A DNA stretch of 64,000 nt from Chondrinema litorale (lineage in GTDB: Bacteria; Bacteroidota; Bacteroidia; Cytophagales; Flammeovirgaceae). This document shows, in pieces, positions 18,396-28,100 of the stretch. The notes beneath the pieces are model-generated. The model was not told the DNA's origin, made no database searches, and was given only the letters and a program-made list of their open reading frames with translations. Position 1 is the first letter of the stretch, and the number at the start of each line of letters is the position of its first letter. The DNA is taken from positions 2,527,501 to 2,591,500 of the forward strand of contig NZ_CP111043.1 in assembly GCF_026250525.1 (NCBI RefSeq), read 5' to 3'. The translations under genes were made by a program, and so were the position numbers.

Positions 18396-19286
18396 TTACA
18401 AAAAAATCATTATGATGGCACCGCTCAACATGATTAACTTGCAATACATACTAAGGAAGTGGTATTCTCTTTTAGTGTCAGCGAAATAAATTCTATAAAT
18501 GAAGTAAACGGTAGGTATAGACATGAGCAAACAATAGTATCTCATAGCACTATTATGTGTGTAATTTGCATAACCTGTAATTGTAATAATTAGCAGAGCT
18601 AGAAAGAAGTAAATTATTATTTTGGTTTTTCTGATGCCTAAAACAATTGGGAGTGTTTTGCACCCAAACCTCATATCTCCTTTTATATCTTCCATGTCTT
18701 TTATTATCTCTCTAATGAGTGATATAAAAAGGGCAAAAATGCCAAATACATAAATATGAGGATTAAACCTCATAAAGTAAATGTCTACTTCAAAAATGGA
18801 AAGTGCAGTTAAGGCAGCGATACTAAAGTTTCCGAAAAACGGTAATCTTTTTAACCTGTTAGAGTAGAACCACAACCAGACTGCAGCCAAGCAATTAATT
18901 AGAAAAATGTATTTAGAAAGATAAAAGCCGATACCAACACCGACTACATTTAATACGGTATGTGCAGCCATAGCAACACGCCTTCTAAAAATCCTGCCTA
19001 TTACAACCTTGTCAGGCTTATTAATAGTATCAATTTTTATATCGTAATAGTCATTTATAATATAGCCTGCAGAAGCAATAATTACTGTAGATAAGACCAA
19101 TAAGAAAAAGTTAATATCTAAAATTTCGTGTTTCCAAGAAGTATTGGCTCCTATTAAAAAAATTCTTGTAAAATATTGGGTAACAACAAGCAGTATCAGG
19201 TTGGGAACCCGAATTAATTGTATTAAACCTACTATTGCTTTTAAATAATAACTTTCAGATAGTCTTAGGCTCAGCAGCTTTGGCAT
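18396..19286 (-). CDS. UbiA family prenyltransferase, geranylgeranylglycerol-phosphate type
   Basis: The 296-residue membrane protein has about eight to nine transmembrane helices and the two Asp-rich motifs of UbiA enzymes: NDYYDIKID at 78-86 and REIIKDMEDIKGD at 192-204. The short spacing and motif form resemble the group annotated as geranylgeranylglycerol-phosphate geranylgeranyltransferase, found in many Bacteroidetes, rather than UbiA or MenA of quinone synthesis. The lipid acceptor cannot be read from sequence. It is the first gene of the run with purN and the ArsA-like ATPase, perhaps only for shared transcription. Confidence 0.82.
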   Translation of the reverse strand: MPKLLSLRLSESYYLKAIVGLIQLIRVPNLILLVVTQYFTRIFLIGANTSWKHEILDINFFLLVLSTVIIASAGYIINDYYDIKIDTINKPDKVVIGRIFRRRVAMAAHTVLNVVGVGIGFYLSKYIFLINCLAAVWLWFYSNRLKRLPFFGNFSIAALTALSIFEVDIYFMRFNPHIYVFGIFALFISLIREIIKDMEDIKGDMRFGCKTLPIVLGIRKTKIIIYFFLALLIITITGYANYTHNSAMRYYCLLMSIPTVYFIYRIYFADTKREYHFLSMYCKLIMLSGAIIMIFL

Positions 19287-19381
19287 GAAACTGATATTTA
19301 CTTACATGTTAAAAAATTAATTCTTAGTCTAGGTAAGTCTGTCTTAAATAAGACTTGGTAAATAATATAAATAAAAAGAAA

Positions 19382-19801
19382 TTAGGATGCAGATTTCACA
19401 TATTTTTTTTGTAGCCAATTTAAAGCATCACTAAATCCTTTAAAGACTTCAACTTCGAAGTAGCCAGAATAAAATCTGCAAAAAGATTTTTTCATAATCC
19501 TTTTAAATACTTCTTCCGAAAAAATAATAGCATGTCTATTTACACCACTTGTTGATAACTCAGGATAAAATGTAGTGTTTAAAAACTCATTAGCATCCTG
19601 ATCAAACTTTTTGCATTTTCTAAAATCTGAAATGATCTCTTCTGAATTATTTTGCTCAACTATTTCTTGTATTTTGCTTGCTGCAATTTCTACTTGCGAT
19701 GTTTTTGTGGCATCGTGCCATTCAATAAAAACGGCATTTGCATCAGCAATTAGTGAAACAATACAATAGGGTTCATCAATTTCATTTTTTAAAGTTAACA
19801 T
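19382..19801 (-). CDS. STAS/SpoIIAA-like small protein
   Basis: I assign this 139-residue soluble protein to the STAS-like fold only tentatively. It has alternating strands and helices (YCIVSLIADANAVFIEW, HAIIFSEEVFKRIMKKS) and a C-terminal helix SDALNWLQKK. The same plan and the same end (DARNWLIQKQ) occur in the protein at 43323-43790, so the two look like distant paralogues. No signal peptide or membrane segment is seen. It is a single gene, about 95 bases upstream of the UbiA run on the same strand. Function unknown. Confidence 0.65.
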   Translation of the reverse strand: MLTLKNEIDEPYCIVSLIADANAVFIEWHDATKTSQVEIAASKIQEIVEQNNSEEIISDFRKCKKFDQDANEFLNTTFYPELSTSGVNRHAIIFSEEVFKRIMKKSFCRFYSGYFEVEVFKGFSDALNWLQKKYVKSAS

Positions 19802-20069
19802 TTTGAATAGGAATTAAGTGAATATCATTAGAGATGTTAATACAATTTAATGAATACTCAATAAAAGGATAAGTCTTGATTAATGTAGGTATGTACTAAA
19901 ATTGTGGGTTTTAAATCTTTTGAAGAGTGATTCTATTTTTTAGAAAAAATTTTAAGGGAAAATAATTCCATTAGATAACGATAATTTTCTACTAAAATCA
20001 ACAATTAAGACTAAGTGTATTTCGTGTAGAAAGCGTATTTATTTTTTAAACTTTTAAAACTTATGAGTT

Positions 20070-21305
20070 GTGAACGGAATACTATCTGTTTTTTCATCTA
20101 AACATGATTCCGGCTTTGCAAAAAAAGCACTTCTCTTTATTCCGGTATTTTTTTTAATGTTTCTGGTACTTACTCCAATTAACCACCTAGATTTTTATAC
20201 ACATAATAAACAGCTTCTAGAGTTTTACCAAACAGGTTATTGGCGACCTAACTTTTTATATTATTTGATTTTGGCCGTTTTTTCAGGCTTTTCTAATAGT
20301 ATGCAGCTTTTGTCTGTAGTTGCGGCCTTTATTTTAGCTTGTAGTATTTTCTTTAAATGGCAAATTACAGATAGCTTAAGTTTAGATTTTCAGAAATATT
20401 TGAGTGATAGTGAGAATTTAAAGGTTATCAAACTATTTTCATTTTTGATGCTATTTGTGTTCAGTTTACCAGCAAGTTATAACAATTGGTATTTCGGACA
20501 GGTCTCACCGAATCAGTGGCATAATAGCACTACTATATTATTAATGCCATTTGCATTACTGCTATATCATAAATGCTACATACGAATTATAGAAAATGAT
20601 AAATCAGTTAATAATTCTATTATCTTACTTTCGATAATAAATGTACTGATTAAGCCAAGTTTTTTCTTTTGTATAGTTCCTGTAAGCTTACTTTTTAGTT
20701 TTTTATATTGGAATGGCTGGTCAGTTTTTTTTAAGAAACTAATGCTATTTGCTCCGGGAGTTATCCTTGTAATAATTCAGTATTTGATATTGTTTGCTAG
20801 AGAATGGGAGAGTGCAGGTACTTTAAGCGGAGATAATGGGGGAGTTGCTATTAATTTTTTGCATGTATGGAGTCATTATTCAAATCATGTTATTTGGTCT
20901 ACTTTGTTGTCTCTAGCTTTTCCAATAGTCTTCATTCTTTTTAATGCAAAAAAAGCATTTACTAATAAGCACTTTTTATTTTCTGCTAGCTTATTAGTGT
21001 TTGGTTTGCTCATGTTTGCTTTTCTTACAGAAACAGGATCAAGGCAGTTTCACTGTAATTTTATCTGGCAGGCAATTGTGGCAAATTATATTTTTTACTG
21101 GGTATGTTTAAATGTCTTTTTAAAAAACTGTTTCGAAAAGTATTTTTTCAAAAGTGAAAAGGCGAGGTTAATTAATTCATTTTTAAAATTTTATTTAATC
21201 TGTAATTGGAAAGACAAGCTAGTACTTACTATGTTTCTGTTGCAGTGTTTGGGAGGCTTTTATTATCTATTAAGAATATTGCTTAGAAATGGTTCGTACG
21301 CCTGA
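20070..21305 (+). CDS. multi-pass membrane protein of unknown function, partner of MBOAT gene
   Basis: No family is recognised. The 411-residue protein has about nine to ten hydrophobic segments (for example LLFIPVFFLMFLVLT, FLYYLILAVFSGFS, VLLFSFLYW, ALLLYHKC). It resembles uncharacterised membrane proteins that accompany surface-polymer synthesis. The likely start is GTG at 20070; the only nearby ATG (20063) opens a short dead frame, and the next in-frame Met is residue 30. It is followed after 11 bases by the MBOAT acyltransferase, so the two are very likely cotranscribed and may act together. Confidence 0.75.
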   Translation: MNGILSVFSSKHDSGFAKKALLFIPVFFLMFLVLTPINHLDFYTHNKQLLEFYQTGYWRPNFLYYLILAVFSGFSNSMQLLSVVAAFILACSIFFKWQITDSLSLDFQKYLSDSENLKVIKLFSFLMLFVFSLPASYNNWYFGQVSPNQWHNSTTILLMPFALLLYHKCYIRIIENDKSVNNSIILLSIINVLIKPSFFFCIVPVSLLFSFLYWNGWSVFFKKLMLFAPGVILVIIQYLILFAREWESAGTLSGDNGGVAINFLHVWSHYSNHVIWSTLLSLAFPIVFILFNAKKAFTNKHFLFSASLLVFGLLMFAFLTETGSRQFHCNFIWQAIVANYIFYWVCLNVFLKNCFEKYFFKSEKARLINSFLKFYLICNWKDKLVLTMFLLQCLGGFYYLLRILLRNGSYA

Positions 21306-21316
21306 AATAGTTTGAA

Positions 21317-22753
21317 ATGTTATTTCATTCAGTAGAGTTTTTAGTTTTTTTTCTTCTCGTATTCTGTATTTACTATTTGCTACAATATAAATACAGGTCG
21401 ATTTTGCTATTAATTGCCAGCTACTTCTTTTACATGTGGTGGAATCCGTCTTACGCTTTTCTCATTTTGCTATCTACTAGCATAGATTATTTAGCAGCAA
21501 TTAGAATTTGTCAATCAGAAAGTAAGTCAGTTAAGAATTTTTGGTTATCAACAAGCTTGTTAGTAAACCTCGGTTTGTTGGCTTCTTTTAAATATTTAGG
21601 TTTTATCACCGAAAATCTGCAAGCAGTTTTAAGTTTTGTAGGGAGTAGTACTGAAATTCCACGATATAATTGGTTGTTACCAGTTGGTATTTCTTTTTAC
21701 ACTTTTCAAACATTGAGTTATACCATAGATGTTTATCGGGATAAAATTAAGCCCGAAAAGAGTTTTGGTGTTTTTGCACTTTATGTCTCATTTTTTCCGC
21801 AGTTAGTAGCTGGCCCTATTGAGCGAGCTTCTCAGTTAATTCCCCAGTTTCGAAAAAATATTTCTTGGAATACAGACCAAATAACTTATGGGTTCTTACT
21901 AGCACTATGGGGATTTTTTAAAAAGTTGGTTATTGCAGATAGACTTGCTGTTTATGTAGATCAGGTTTATGCAAATCCAGAGTATTTTGATGGAGGACAA
22001 TCTTTAGTTGCAGTTTACTTATTTGGGTTTCAGGTATATTGTGATTTTTCTGCATATTCAGATATTGCAGTTGGTGTTGCTGCAATGTTGGGAATTCATT
22101 TGATGCAAAATTTTCAGCGACCATTTTTTGCCAGTTCATTGCTCGATTTCTTTGCTAAATGGCATGTGTCTTTTATGCTATGGTTGCGAGACTATATTTT
22201 TATGCCACTTAATAAAAAGAACCCTAAAAGAATATATGTTAACCTATTTCTCATATTTCTTATTTCAGGAATCTGGCATGGAGCTTCTTGGACATTTATT
22301 ATTTGGGGAGCATTAAATGGTGTATTGATAGTAGGAGGCAGGTATTTTAGAAAATATTTTAATAGTAAATTACTTCAGAAATTCTCCAATAAGCTATTAG
22401 ATGTAGTTATCACCTTCCATCTGTATTTATTAGGAACAATTTTTTTTAGAGCAGAAAACCTCAAAGATGCATTTATAATATTGAAGAATATTGTCTCTGG
22501 AAGTTTTAATAATTGGAAAAGCTATTTCACTATTCTGGATTCTTCTTATGAAATGGGTTTAGCAATTACATCAATAATTTTATTAATGCTGATTGAGTAT
22601 TATCAAAATAGGGGAGTGTCTTTTAGAAAATTGATTTTTAATAAAGGCTCAAGATGGTTGGCAATGCCTAATTTAACATTGTATCTTTTATTATTTACTA
22701 TTCTTTTGTTTGGCTGGTTTGGAGGAAAAGAGTTTATCTATTTTCAGTTTTGA
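21317..22753 (+). CDS. MBOAT family O-acyltransferase (AlgI/DltB-like)
   Basis: The 478-residue membrane-bound O-acyltransferase moves acyl groups onto cell-surface polymers across the inner membrane. Key parts are the N-terminal membrane block, FPQLVAGPIERASQLIPQF, the central YCDFSAYSDIAVG, the amphipathic FAKWHVSFMLWLRDYIF, and the invariant histidine in SGIWHGASWTFIIWG. Length fits AlgI-type proteins (450-520). The usual AlgJ/AlgX-like secreted partner is not in the neighbourhood; instead a multi-pass protein of unknown function precedes it by 11 bases. The polymer substrate is unknown. A hairpin spans its stop codon. Confidence 0.92.
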   Translation: MLFHSVEFLVFFLLVFCIYYLLQYKYRSILLLIASYFFYMWWNPSYAFLILLSTSIDYLAAIRICQSESKSVKNFWLSTSLLVNLGLLASFKYLGFITENLQAVLSFVGSSTEIPRYNWLLPVGISFYTFQTLSYTIDVYRDKIKPEKSFGVFALYVSFFPQLVAGPIERASQLIPQFRKNISWNTDQITYGFLLALWGFFKKLVIADRLAVYVDQVYANPEYFDGGQSLVAVYLFGFQVYCDFSAYSDIAVGVAAMLGIHLMQNFQRPFFASSLLDFFAKWHVSFMLWLRDYIFMPLNKKNPKRIYVNLFLIFLISGIWHGASWTFIIWGALNGVLIVGGRYFRKYFNSKLLQKFSNKLLDVVITFHLYLLGTIFFRAENLKDAFIILKNIVSGSFNNWKSYFTILDSSYEMGLAITSIILLMLIEYYQNRGVSFRKLIFNKGSRWLAMPNLTLYLLLFTILLFGWFGGKEFIYFQF

Positions 22754-22790
22754 GAAACTACCCAAAAGTGCTAGTTAAGTAGTTTCTCAA
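22750..22790 (+). terminator. 12-bp perfect hairpin at the end of the MBOAT gene
   Basis: ttgagaaactac (22750-22761) and gtagtttctcaa (22779-22790) are perfect reverse complements with a 17-base loop. The left arm includes the stop codon. There is no T-tract after it on either strand, so it is either a weak terminator shared by the convergent genes or an mRNA 3'-end stability hairpin. Confidence 0.6.
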
Positions 22791-22798
22791 ATTGCAGG

Positions 22799-23965
22799 TT
22801 ACTTTTTAGATTTTTCAATTGCTGAAATCAGTTTTTCAAGATCAGCTTCTTCATTATAAACATGGGGTGAAACACGCATAGCAGTTCCTCTAAAAGAAAC
22901 ATATATTTTTTCTTCGTTTAATATTCTCTTTAGTTTATCCATATCGAAAGCTTTAGTCAGTCTGATACCAAATAAATGCGGACTGAAATAATTTTTATTT
23001 TCTATAATACAGCCAATCTCTTTTAATTTATCAATTGGTTTATCAATCAATTCAAAGAGGTATGTTTGAATATTATCAACTCCCCAGTTCAAAATGGTGT
23101 CAATTGCTGCCTGAAAAATTGGTGCATTAATAAAGTTACTTCTTCCTCCAGATTCAAACCGCAGCGTATCAGGCTGATACTCATCTTGGTAATTGACTAG
23201 ATTAGCAAAGTTTTCACTTTCGTAGCGGTTGATCCAAGCTTCTTCTAGAGGAGTACCATTAGCAAATTTCTCATTAAAATAACCAATGCCACTTCCGTAA
23301 GGACCTAACATCCATTTATAACCAGAGCATACTAAAGCATCAGGCTGTATATCTGAAATATCGAAAGGCAAAGCCCCTACACTTTGGGTACCATCGACTA
23401 CCATTAACGCATCATATTTATTGGTTGCTTCTCTTATGGCCTTCAAATTGAAAAGAGTGCCATCGGCCCAGTGAGTATGTGAAATAGCTACAAGTTTTGT
23501 TTTAGAGTTTATAGCTTCAAGTATAGATTCATTCCAGCGTTTTCCCCTATTTTCAGTTGTGGTGGGAGGAGAGACAATAACTAACTCGGCATTTTTTTCT
23601 TTTGCCAAAGACATCCATGTATAAACATTACTTGGAAATTGCTCCCCAGCTATCACTATATTTTCTCCTTTTTTGATATCTAGATTTTTAGCAACGATTC
23701 CCATTCCATAAGATACAGCGGGTATCATTACAATGTTGTTTGGGTTAGATGCATTAAGGAGTTGAGCACAGCTTTTTCTAAGATTTTGAATCTGATCGAA
23801 AAAGTGATGAAGTGTAATGTCGTTTGGAGCTCTTTTTAATTGAATACCTTTTATACCTGCTTCTTCTGCACTTTTTAATAATGGCGACATGTAAGCACCA
23901 TTTAAATAGGTGATATCATCGGGAAGACTAAATAGCTCTTTCTGACAAGTTAGTGTTTGGGGCAT
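22799..23965 (-). CDS. aminotransferase class V-fold PLP enzyme
   Basis: The 388-residue protein belongs to the class V aminotransferase family (NifS/SufS, isopenicillin epimerase and kynureninase relatives). K217 in CSGYKWMLGPYG is the PLP lysine, D191 in VVDGTQSVGALPFD pairs with the pyridine nitrogen, and SHTHWADGTLFNL holds the usual His region. No active-site cysteine of a cysteine desulfurase is evident in the C-terminal part, so desulfurase activity is doubtful. Length (about 380-400) is normal. It is convergent with the MBOAT gene and about 105 bases downstream of the enoyl-CoA hydratase gene on the same strand. Substrate unknown. Confidence 0.87.
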   Translation of the reverse strand: MPQTLTCQKELFSLPDDITYLNGAYMSPLLKSAEEAGIKGIQLKRAPNDITLHHFFDQIQNLRKSCAQLLNASNPNNIVMIPAVSYGMGIVAKNLDIKKGENIVIAGEQFPSNVYTWMSLAKEKNAELVIVSPPTTTENRGKRWNESILEAINSKTKLVAISHTHWADGTLFNLKAIREATNKYDALMVVDGTQSVGALPFDISDIQPDALVCSGYKWMLGPYGSGIGYFNEKFANGTPLEEAWINRYESENFANLVNYQDEYQPDTLRFESGGRSNFINAPIFQAAIDTILNWGVDNIQTYLFELIDKPIDKLKEIGCIIENKNYFSPHLFGIRLTKAFDMDKLKRILNEEKIYVSFRGTAMRVSPHVYNEEADLEKLISAIEKSKK

Positions 23966-24070
23966 TATCTTATAGCTTTATTAAAAAATAGATTTGTGAA
24001 GAAAGATAGGAAATTGAATATTAAAACAGGAATCTCATTCTAATAATAAGGTGTTAAGATACATTATTAA

Positions 24071-24853
24071 TTACCACGATAATTTGTCTTTATTTAAAAA
24101 TGCAGCAATCCCTTTTTGGCAATCAACAGACTCTCTTGCTTTTGCATTCATATTTGCTGCATAATTTAATGCATTAGGTAAATCCATAGATTGAACATTA
24201 GCTATCATTTCTTTTGTAAGCTGCATAGAAATACTAGAATTGTTATCACAAAGCTTTTGTGCAAATGCAAAAACTACATGGTCAATTTCTGTCTTGTCGT
24301 ATAAGCCATGAAAGAGCCCGGTGCTTAGTAGTTCCTCTGCTGTAAATAAATCACCAGCAAGTAAAAGTCTTTTTGCTCTAGCTTCACCAATTTTTCTCAG
24401 TAGAAATACTAAAACCAAAGCGGGTATAAATCCAATTTTTACTTCAGTATAGCCAAATTTTGCATCAGGCACAGAAAAAATAAAATCGCAAACTGTAGCT
24501 AATCCGCAACCTCCAGCTATTGCATGGCCTTCAACTTGGGCAATTACTACTTTAGGGTGTGTATATATAAGGTGGAATAAATTTTTTAGCTTGGTAGAGT
24601 CATCCAGATTATCTTCAAAAGAAAAGTTTTGTAACTCTTGAATATAGGCGAGGTCTGCACCAGCACAAAAAACATCGCCATTCGCCTTCAGAATAATTAC
24701 CTTTCCATTCTCGTCTTGAGCTGCAAAGTTAAATGCCTCAGTTAACTCCTTAACTACTTTTTGATTTAAAGCATTTCTTTTTTCTGGTCTGTTAAGGGTG
24801 ATATAGATAATTCTTTCTTCAATTTCATATTTTACAAATTCGAATGTTTTCAT
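24071..24853 (-). CDS. enoyl-CoA hydratase/isomerase family protein
   Basis: The 260-residue protein is a crotonase-fold enzyme acting on acyl-CoA. ITLNRPEKRNALN (18-30) and FCAGADLAYI (62-71) form the CoA and first oxyanion regions; GHAIAGGCGLATVCDF is the second oxyanion loop, and FGYTEVKIGFIPAL carries a single glutamate where hydratases of this family use one of two. Methylglutaconyl-CoA hydratase-like (leucine breakdown) is a plausible role but other acyl-CoA reactions fit. Length is normal. It is divergent from rpoC. Confidence 0.87.
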   Translation of the reverse strand: MKTFEFVKYEIEERIIYITLNRPEKRNALNQKVVKELTEAFNFAAQDENGKVIILKANGDVFCAGADLAYIQELQNFSFEDNLDDSTKLKNLFHLIYTHPKVVIAQVEGHAIAGGCGLATVCDFIFSVPDAKFGYTEVKIGFIPALVLVFLLRKIGEARAKRLLLAGDLFTAEELLSTGLFHGLYDKTEIDHVVFAFAQKLCDNNSSISMQLTKEMIANVQSMDLPNALNYAANMNAKARESVDCQKGIAAFLNKDKLSW

Positions 24854-25108
24854 ATTCCGTAAAAAATTTGGGTATGGTTAAGAAAAAACAAAGTGAAAGT
24901 AAACTTTTTTATACAGAAAATGTTTAAATTTAAACGTGAAATATTTTGATGAAAAATCCCTACATTTTTTTACACTTTTTCGCTCCGGTTTTTCAATTAG
25001 CAATAGTAGAATTTATTTATCCTGCCTCTTTGAAAAAAAATTCTCTTTGGCTATTACAAAAATTTCATAAAAACTACAAGTAAAATTCATAAATAAATTC
25101 TAATTCTC

Positions 25109-25116
25109 TATATTTG
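25109..25116 (+). promoter_or_regulatory. -7 box of the rpoC promoter
   Basis: TATATTTG matches the Bacteroidetes -7 consensus TAnnTTTG exactly and lies 26 bases before the rpoC ATG. It supports transcription of rpoC from its own promoter. A TTTG -33 element is not obvious at the expected distance. Confidence 0.55.
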
Positions 25117-25142
25117 CAAGTTCAAAAAAGCTTACACTTCAA

Positions 25143-28100
25143 ATGGCGTTCAGAAAAAATAAGAAAATCAACAACGACTTTACGAATGTAACCATAAGTC
25201 TGGCCTCTCCTGAGTCTATTTTAGAGAGTTCACACGGTGAAGTTACTCAGCCTGAAACCATTAATTACAGGACTTATAAGCCTGAGATGGGCGGCCTATT
25301 CTGTGAAAGAATATTTGGTCCTGTTAAAGACTGGGAATGTCACTGTGGGAAATATAAAAGGATTAGGTATAAGGGGATCATCTGTGACAGATGTGGTGTT
25401 GAAGTGACCGAGAAGAAAGTAAGAAGGGAAAGAATGGGTCACATTCAATTAGTAGTACCTGTAGCACATATCTGGTATTTCCGCTCTTTGCCAAACAAGA
25501 TTGGTTATTTGTTAGGTCTTCCTAGTAAAAAACTTGACCAAATTATCTACTATGAGAGATATGTGGTTATTCAGTCTGGTATTAAGGCTGATGATGGTGT
25601 TAACTATCTGGATTATTTAACAGAAGATGAATATTTAGATATTCTGGATAAACTTCCAAGGGAAAATCAGCAATTAGATGATGACAACCCTGATAAGTTT
25701 ATCGCAAAAATGGGTGCTGAAGCACTTGAAATGTTATTAGGTAGACTAAATCTTGATGAGTTATCTTACTCTTTAAGAGATAGTGCTGCTAACGATACTT
25801 CTCAGCAAAGAAAAGCAGAAGCTCTTAAGAGACTTAAAGTAGTTGAAGCTTTTAGAGAAGCAAGAGAAAGAATCGAGAACAGACCTGAGTGGATGATCAT
25901 TAGAATGGTTCCGGTAATTCCACCAGAGCTTCGTCCCCTAGTGCCTTTGGATGGTGGTAGATTTGCTACTTCTGACCTTAATGACCTTTACAGAAGAGTA
26001 ATTATCAGAAACAACCGTCTAAAGAGACTTATAGATATTAAAGCTCCTGAAGTAATCCTTAGAAATGAAAAAAGGATGCTACAAGAAGCTGTGGATTCAC
26101 TTTTCGATAACTCAAGAAAAGTAAACGCAGTAAGAGCAGATGGTAACCGTCCGTTGAAATCTTTAAGTGACATGCTTAAAGGTAAACAAGGTCGTTTCCG
26201 TCAGAACCTTCTTGGTAAAAGGGTTGACTACTCTGGTAGATCTGTAATCGTAGTAGGTCCAGAACTTAAACTGCATGAGTGTGGTCTTCCTAAAAATATG
26301 GCTGCAGAGCTTTTCAAACCTTTCATTATCAGAAAACTGATAGAAAGAGGTATTGTTAAAACTGTAAAATCTGCTAAGAAAATTGTTGACCGTAAGGATC
26401 CGGTTATCTGGGATATTCTTGAAAATGTACTGAAAGGACATCCAGTATTGCTAAACCGTGCTCCTACGCTTCACAGACTTGGTATTCAGGCATTCCAGCC
26501 AAAACTAATTGAAGGTAAAGCTATTCAGTTACACCCACTGGTATGTACTGCATTCAACGCTGACTTTGACGGTGACCAAATGGCGGTACACGTGCCACTA
26601 GGTCATGAGGCTGTACTAGAAGCTTCATTGTTGATGTTAGCATCACACAATATTCTTAACCCTGCTAACGGTAGCCCAATTACTGTACCTTCTCAGGATA
26701 TGGTACTTGGTTTATATTTCCTTTCTAAAGGAAGAAAGACTACTAAAGAACATCCAATTGAAGGAGAAGGAATGACTTTCTATGGAGCTGACGAAGTAGT
26801 TATCGCTCTTAACGAAAGAAGAATCTCTAAACACGCTAACATAAAAGTTAGAACGAAAGTAAGAGATGACAAGACGGGTCTTCTTGAGGATAAAATTATA
26901 GAGACTGTTGCAGGTAGAGTATTATTTAATGAGTTTGTTCCTGAAGAAGTAGGTTATGTTGACGAACTTCTTACTAAGAAACAACTTCAGAAAATTATTG
27001 CAAGAGTATTCAAAATTGTGGGTATGGCTAAAACAGCTAAATTCCTCGATGATATAAAATATTTAGGTTTCCGCAATGCTTATCTAGGTGGTCTTTCATT
27101 TGGTTTGGATGATATTGTAATTCCAGTTCAGAAGGAAGAAATGATTGAAGAAGCTAAAGCTGATGTTGATGTAGTTTGGAATAACTACCAAATGGGTCTT
27201 ATCACTGATAATGAGAGATACAACCAGGTAATTGATATCTGGACTAAGATCAACAACAAGCTTACATCTACCCTGATGACAAAAATGGAGACTGACCAAC
27301 AAGGTTTTAACTCTATTTATATGATGATGCACTCTGGAGCTAGGGGTTCTAGAGAGCAGATCAGACAGCTTGGTGGTATGAGGGGATTGATGGCGAAACC
27401 ACAGAAAAACCTTCAAGGTTCTGTAGGTGAGATTATTGAAAACCCAATTATTTCAAACTTTAAAGAAGGTCTTGATGTATTGGAGTACTTTATCTCAACT
27501 CACGGTGCTCGTAAAGGTCTTGCAGATACAGCATTGAAAACTGCAGATGCTGGTTACTTAACAAGAAGACTTGTTGACGTAGCTCAGGACGTAGTAGTTG
27601 TTGAGCATGATTGTGGAACTCTTAGAGGTATTACAGTTGAGGCATTAAAAGATAATGAAGATGTAATTGAGCCACTAAAAGAGAGAATTGTAGGTAGAGT
27701 TAGTGTTCACGATGTTTACGATCCTCTTACTGAAGAGCTTGTAGTTGCTTCTGGAAGTATTGTTACAGAAGAAATTGCTGAGCAAATAGATGATGAAACA
27801 TCAATAGAATCAGTAGAAATTAGATCGGTACTTACTTGTGAGAGTAGAAACGGTGTGTGTGCATTGTGCTATGGTAGAAACCTTTCTACTGGTAACCTAG
27901 TGCACCATGGTGAAGCTATCGGTGTAATTGCTGCACAATCAATCGGTGAGCCTGGTACTCAGCTTACACTAAGAACATTCCACGTGGGTGGTACAGCTTC
28001 TAACATTGAGGTTGATGCTTCTGTTAGAGCTAAATTTGATGGAATAATTGAATTCGAAGAATTAAAATCTCTTCCATCTAAATCACCAGAAGGAGAAAGC

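Noticed and set aside
22799..23965. Cysteine desulfurase (NifS/SufS) as the name of the class V enzyme.
   Set aside because: No cysteine in an active-site loop is visible in the C-terminal half and no iron-sulfur assembly genes are adjacent.
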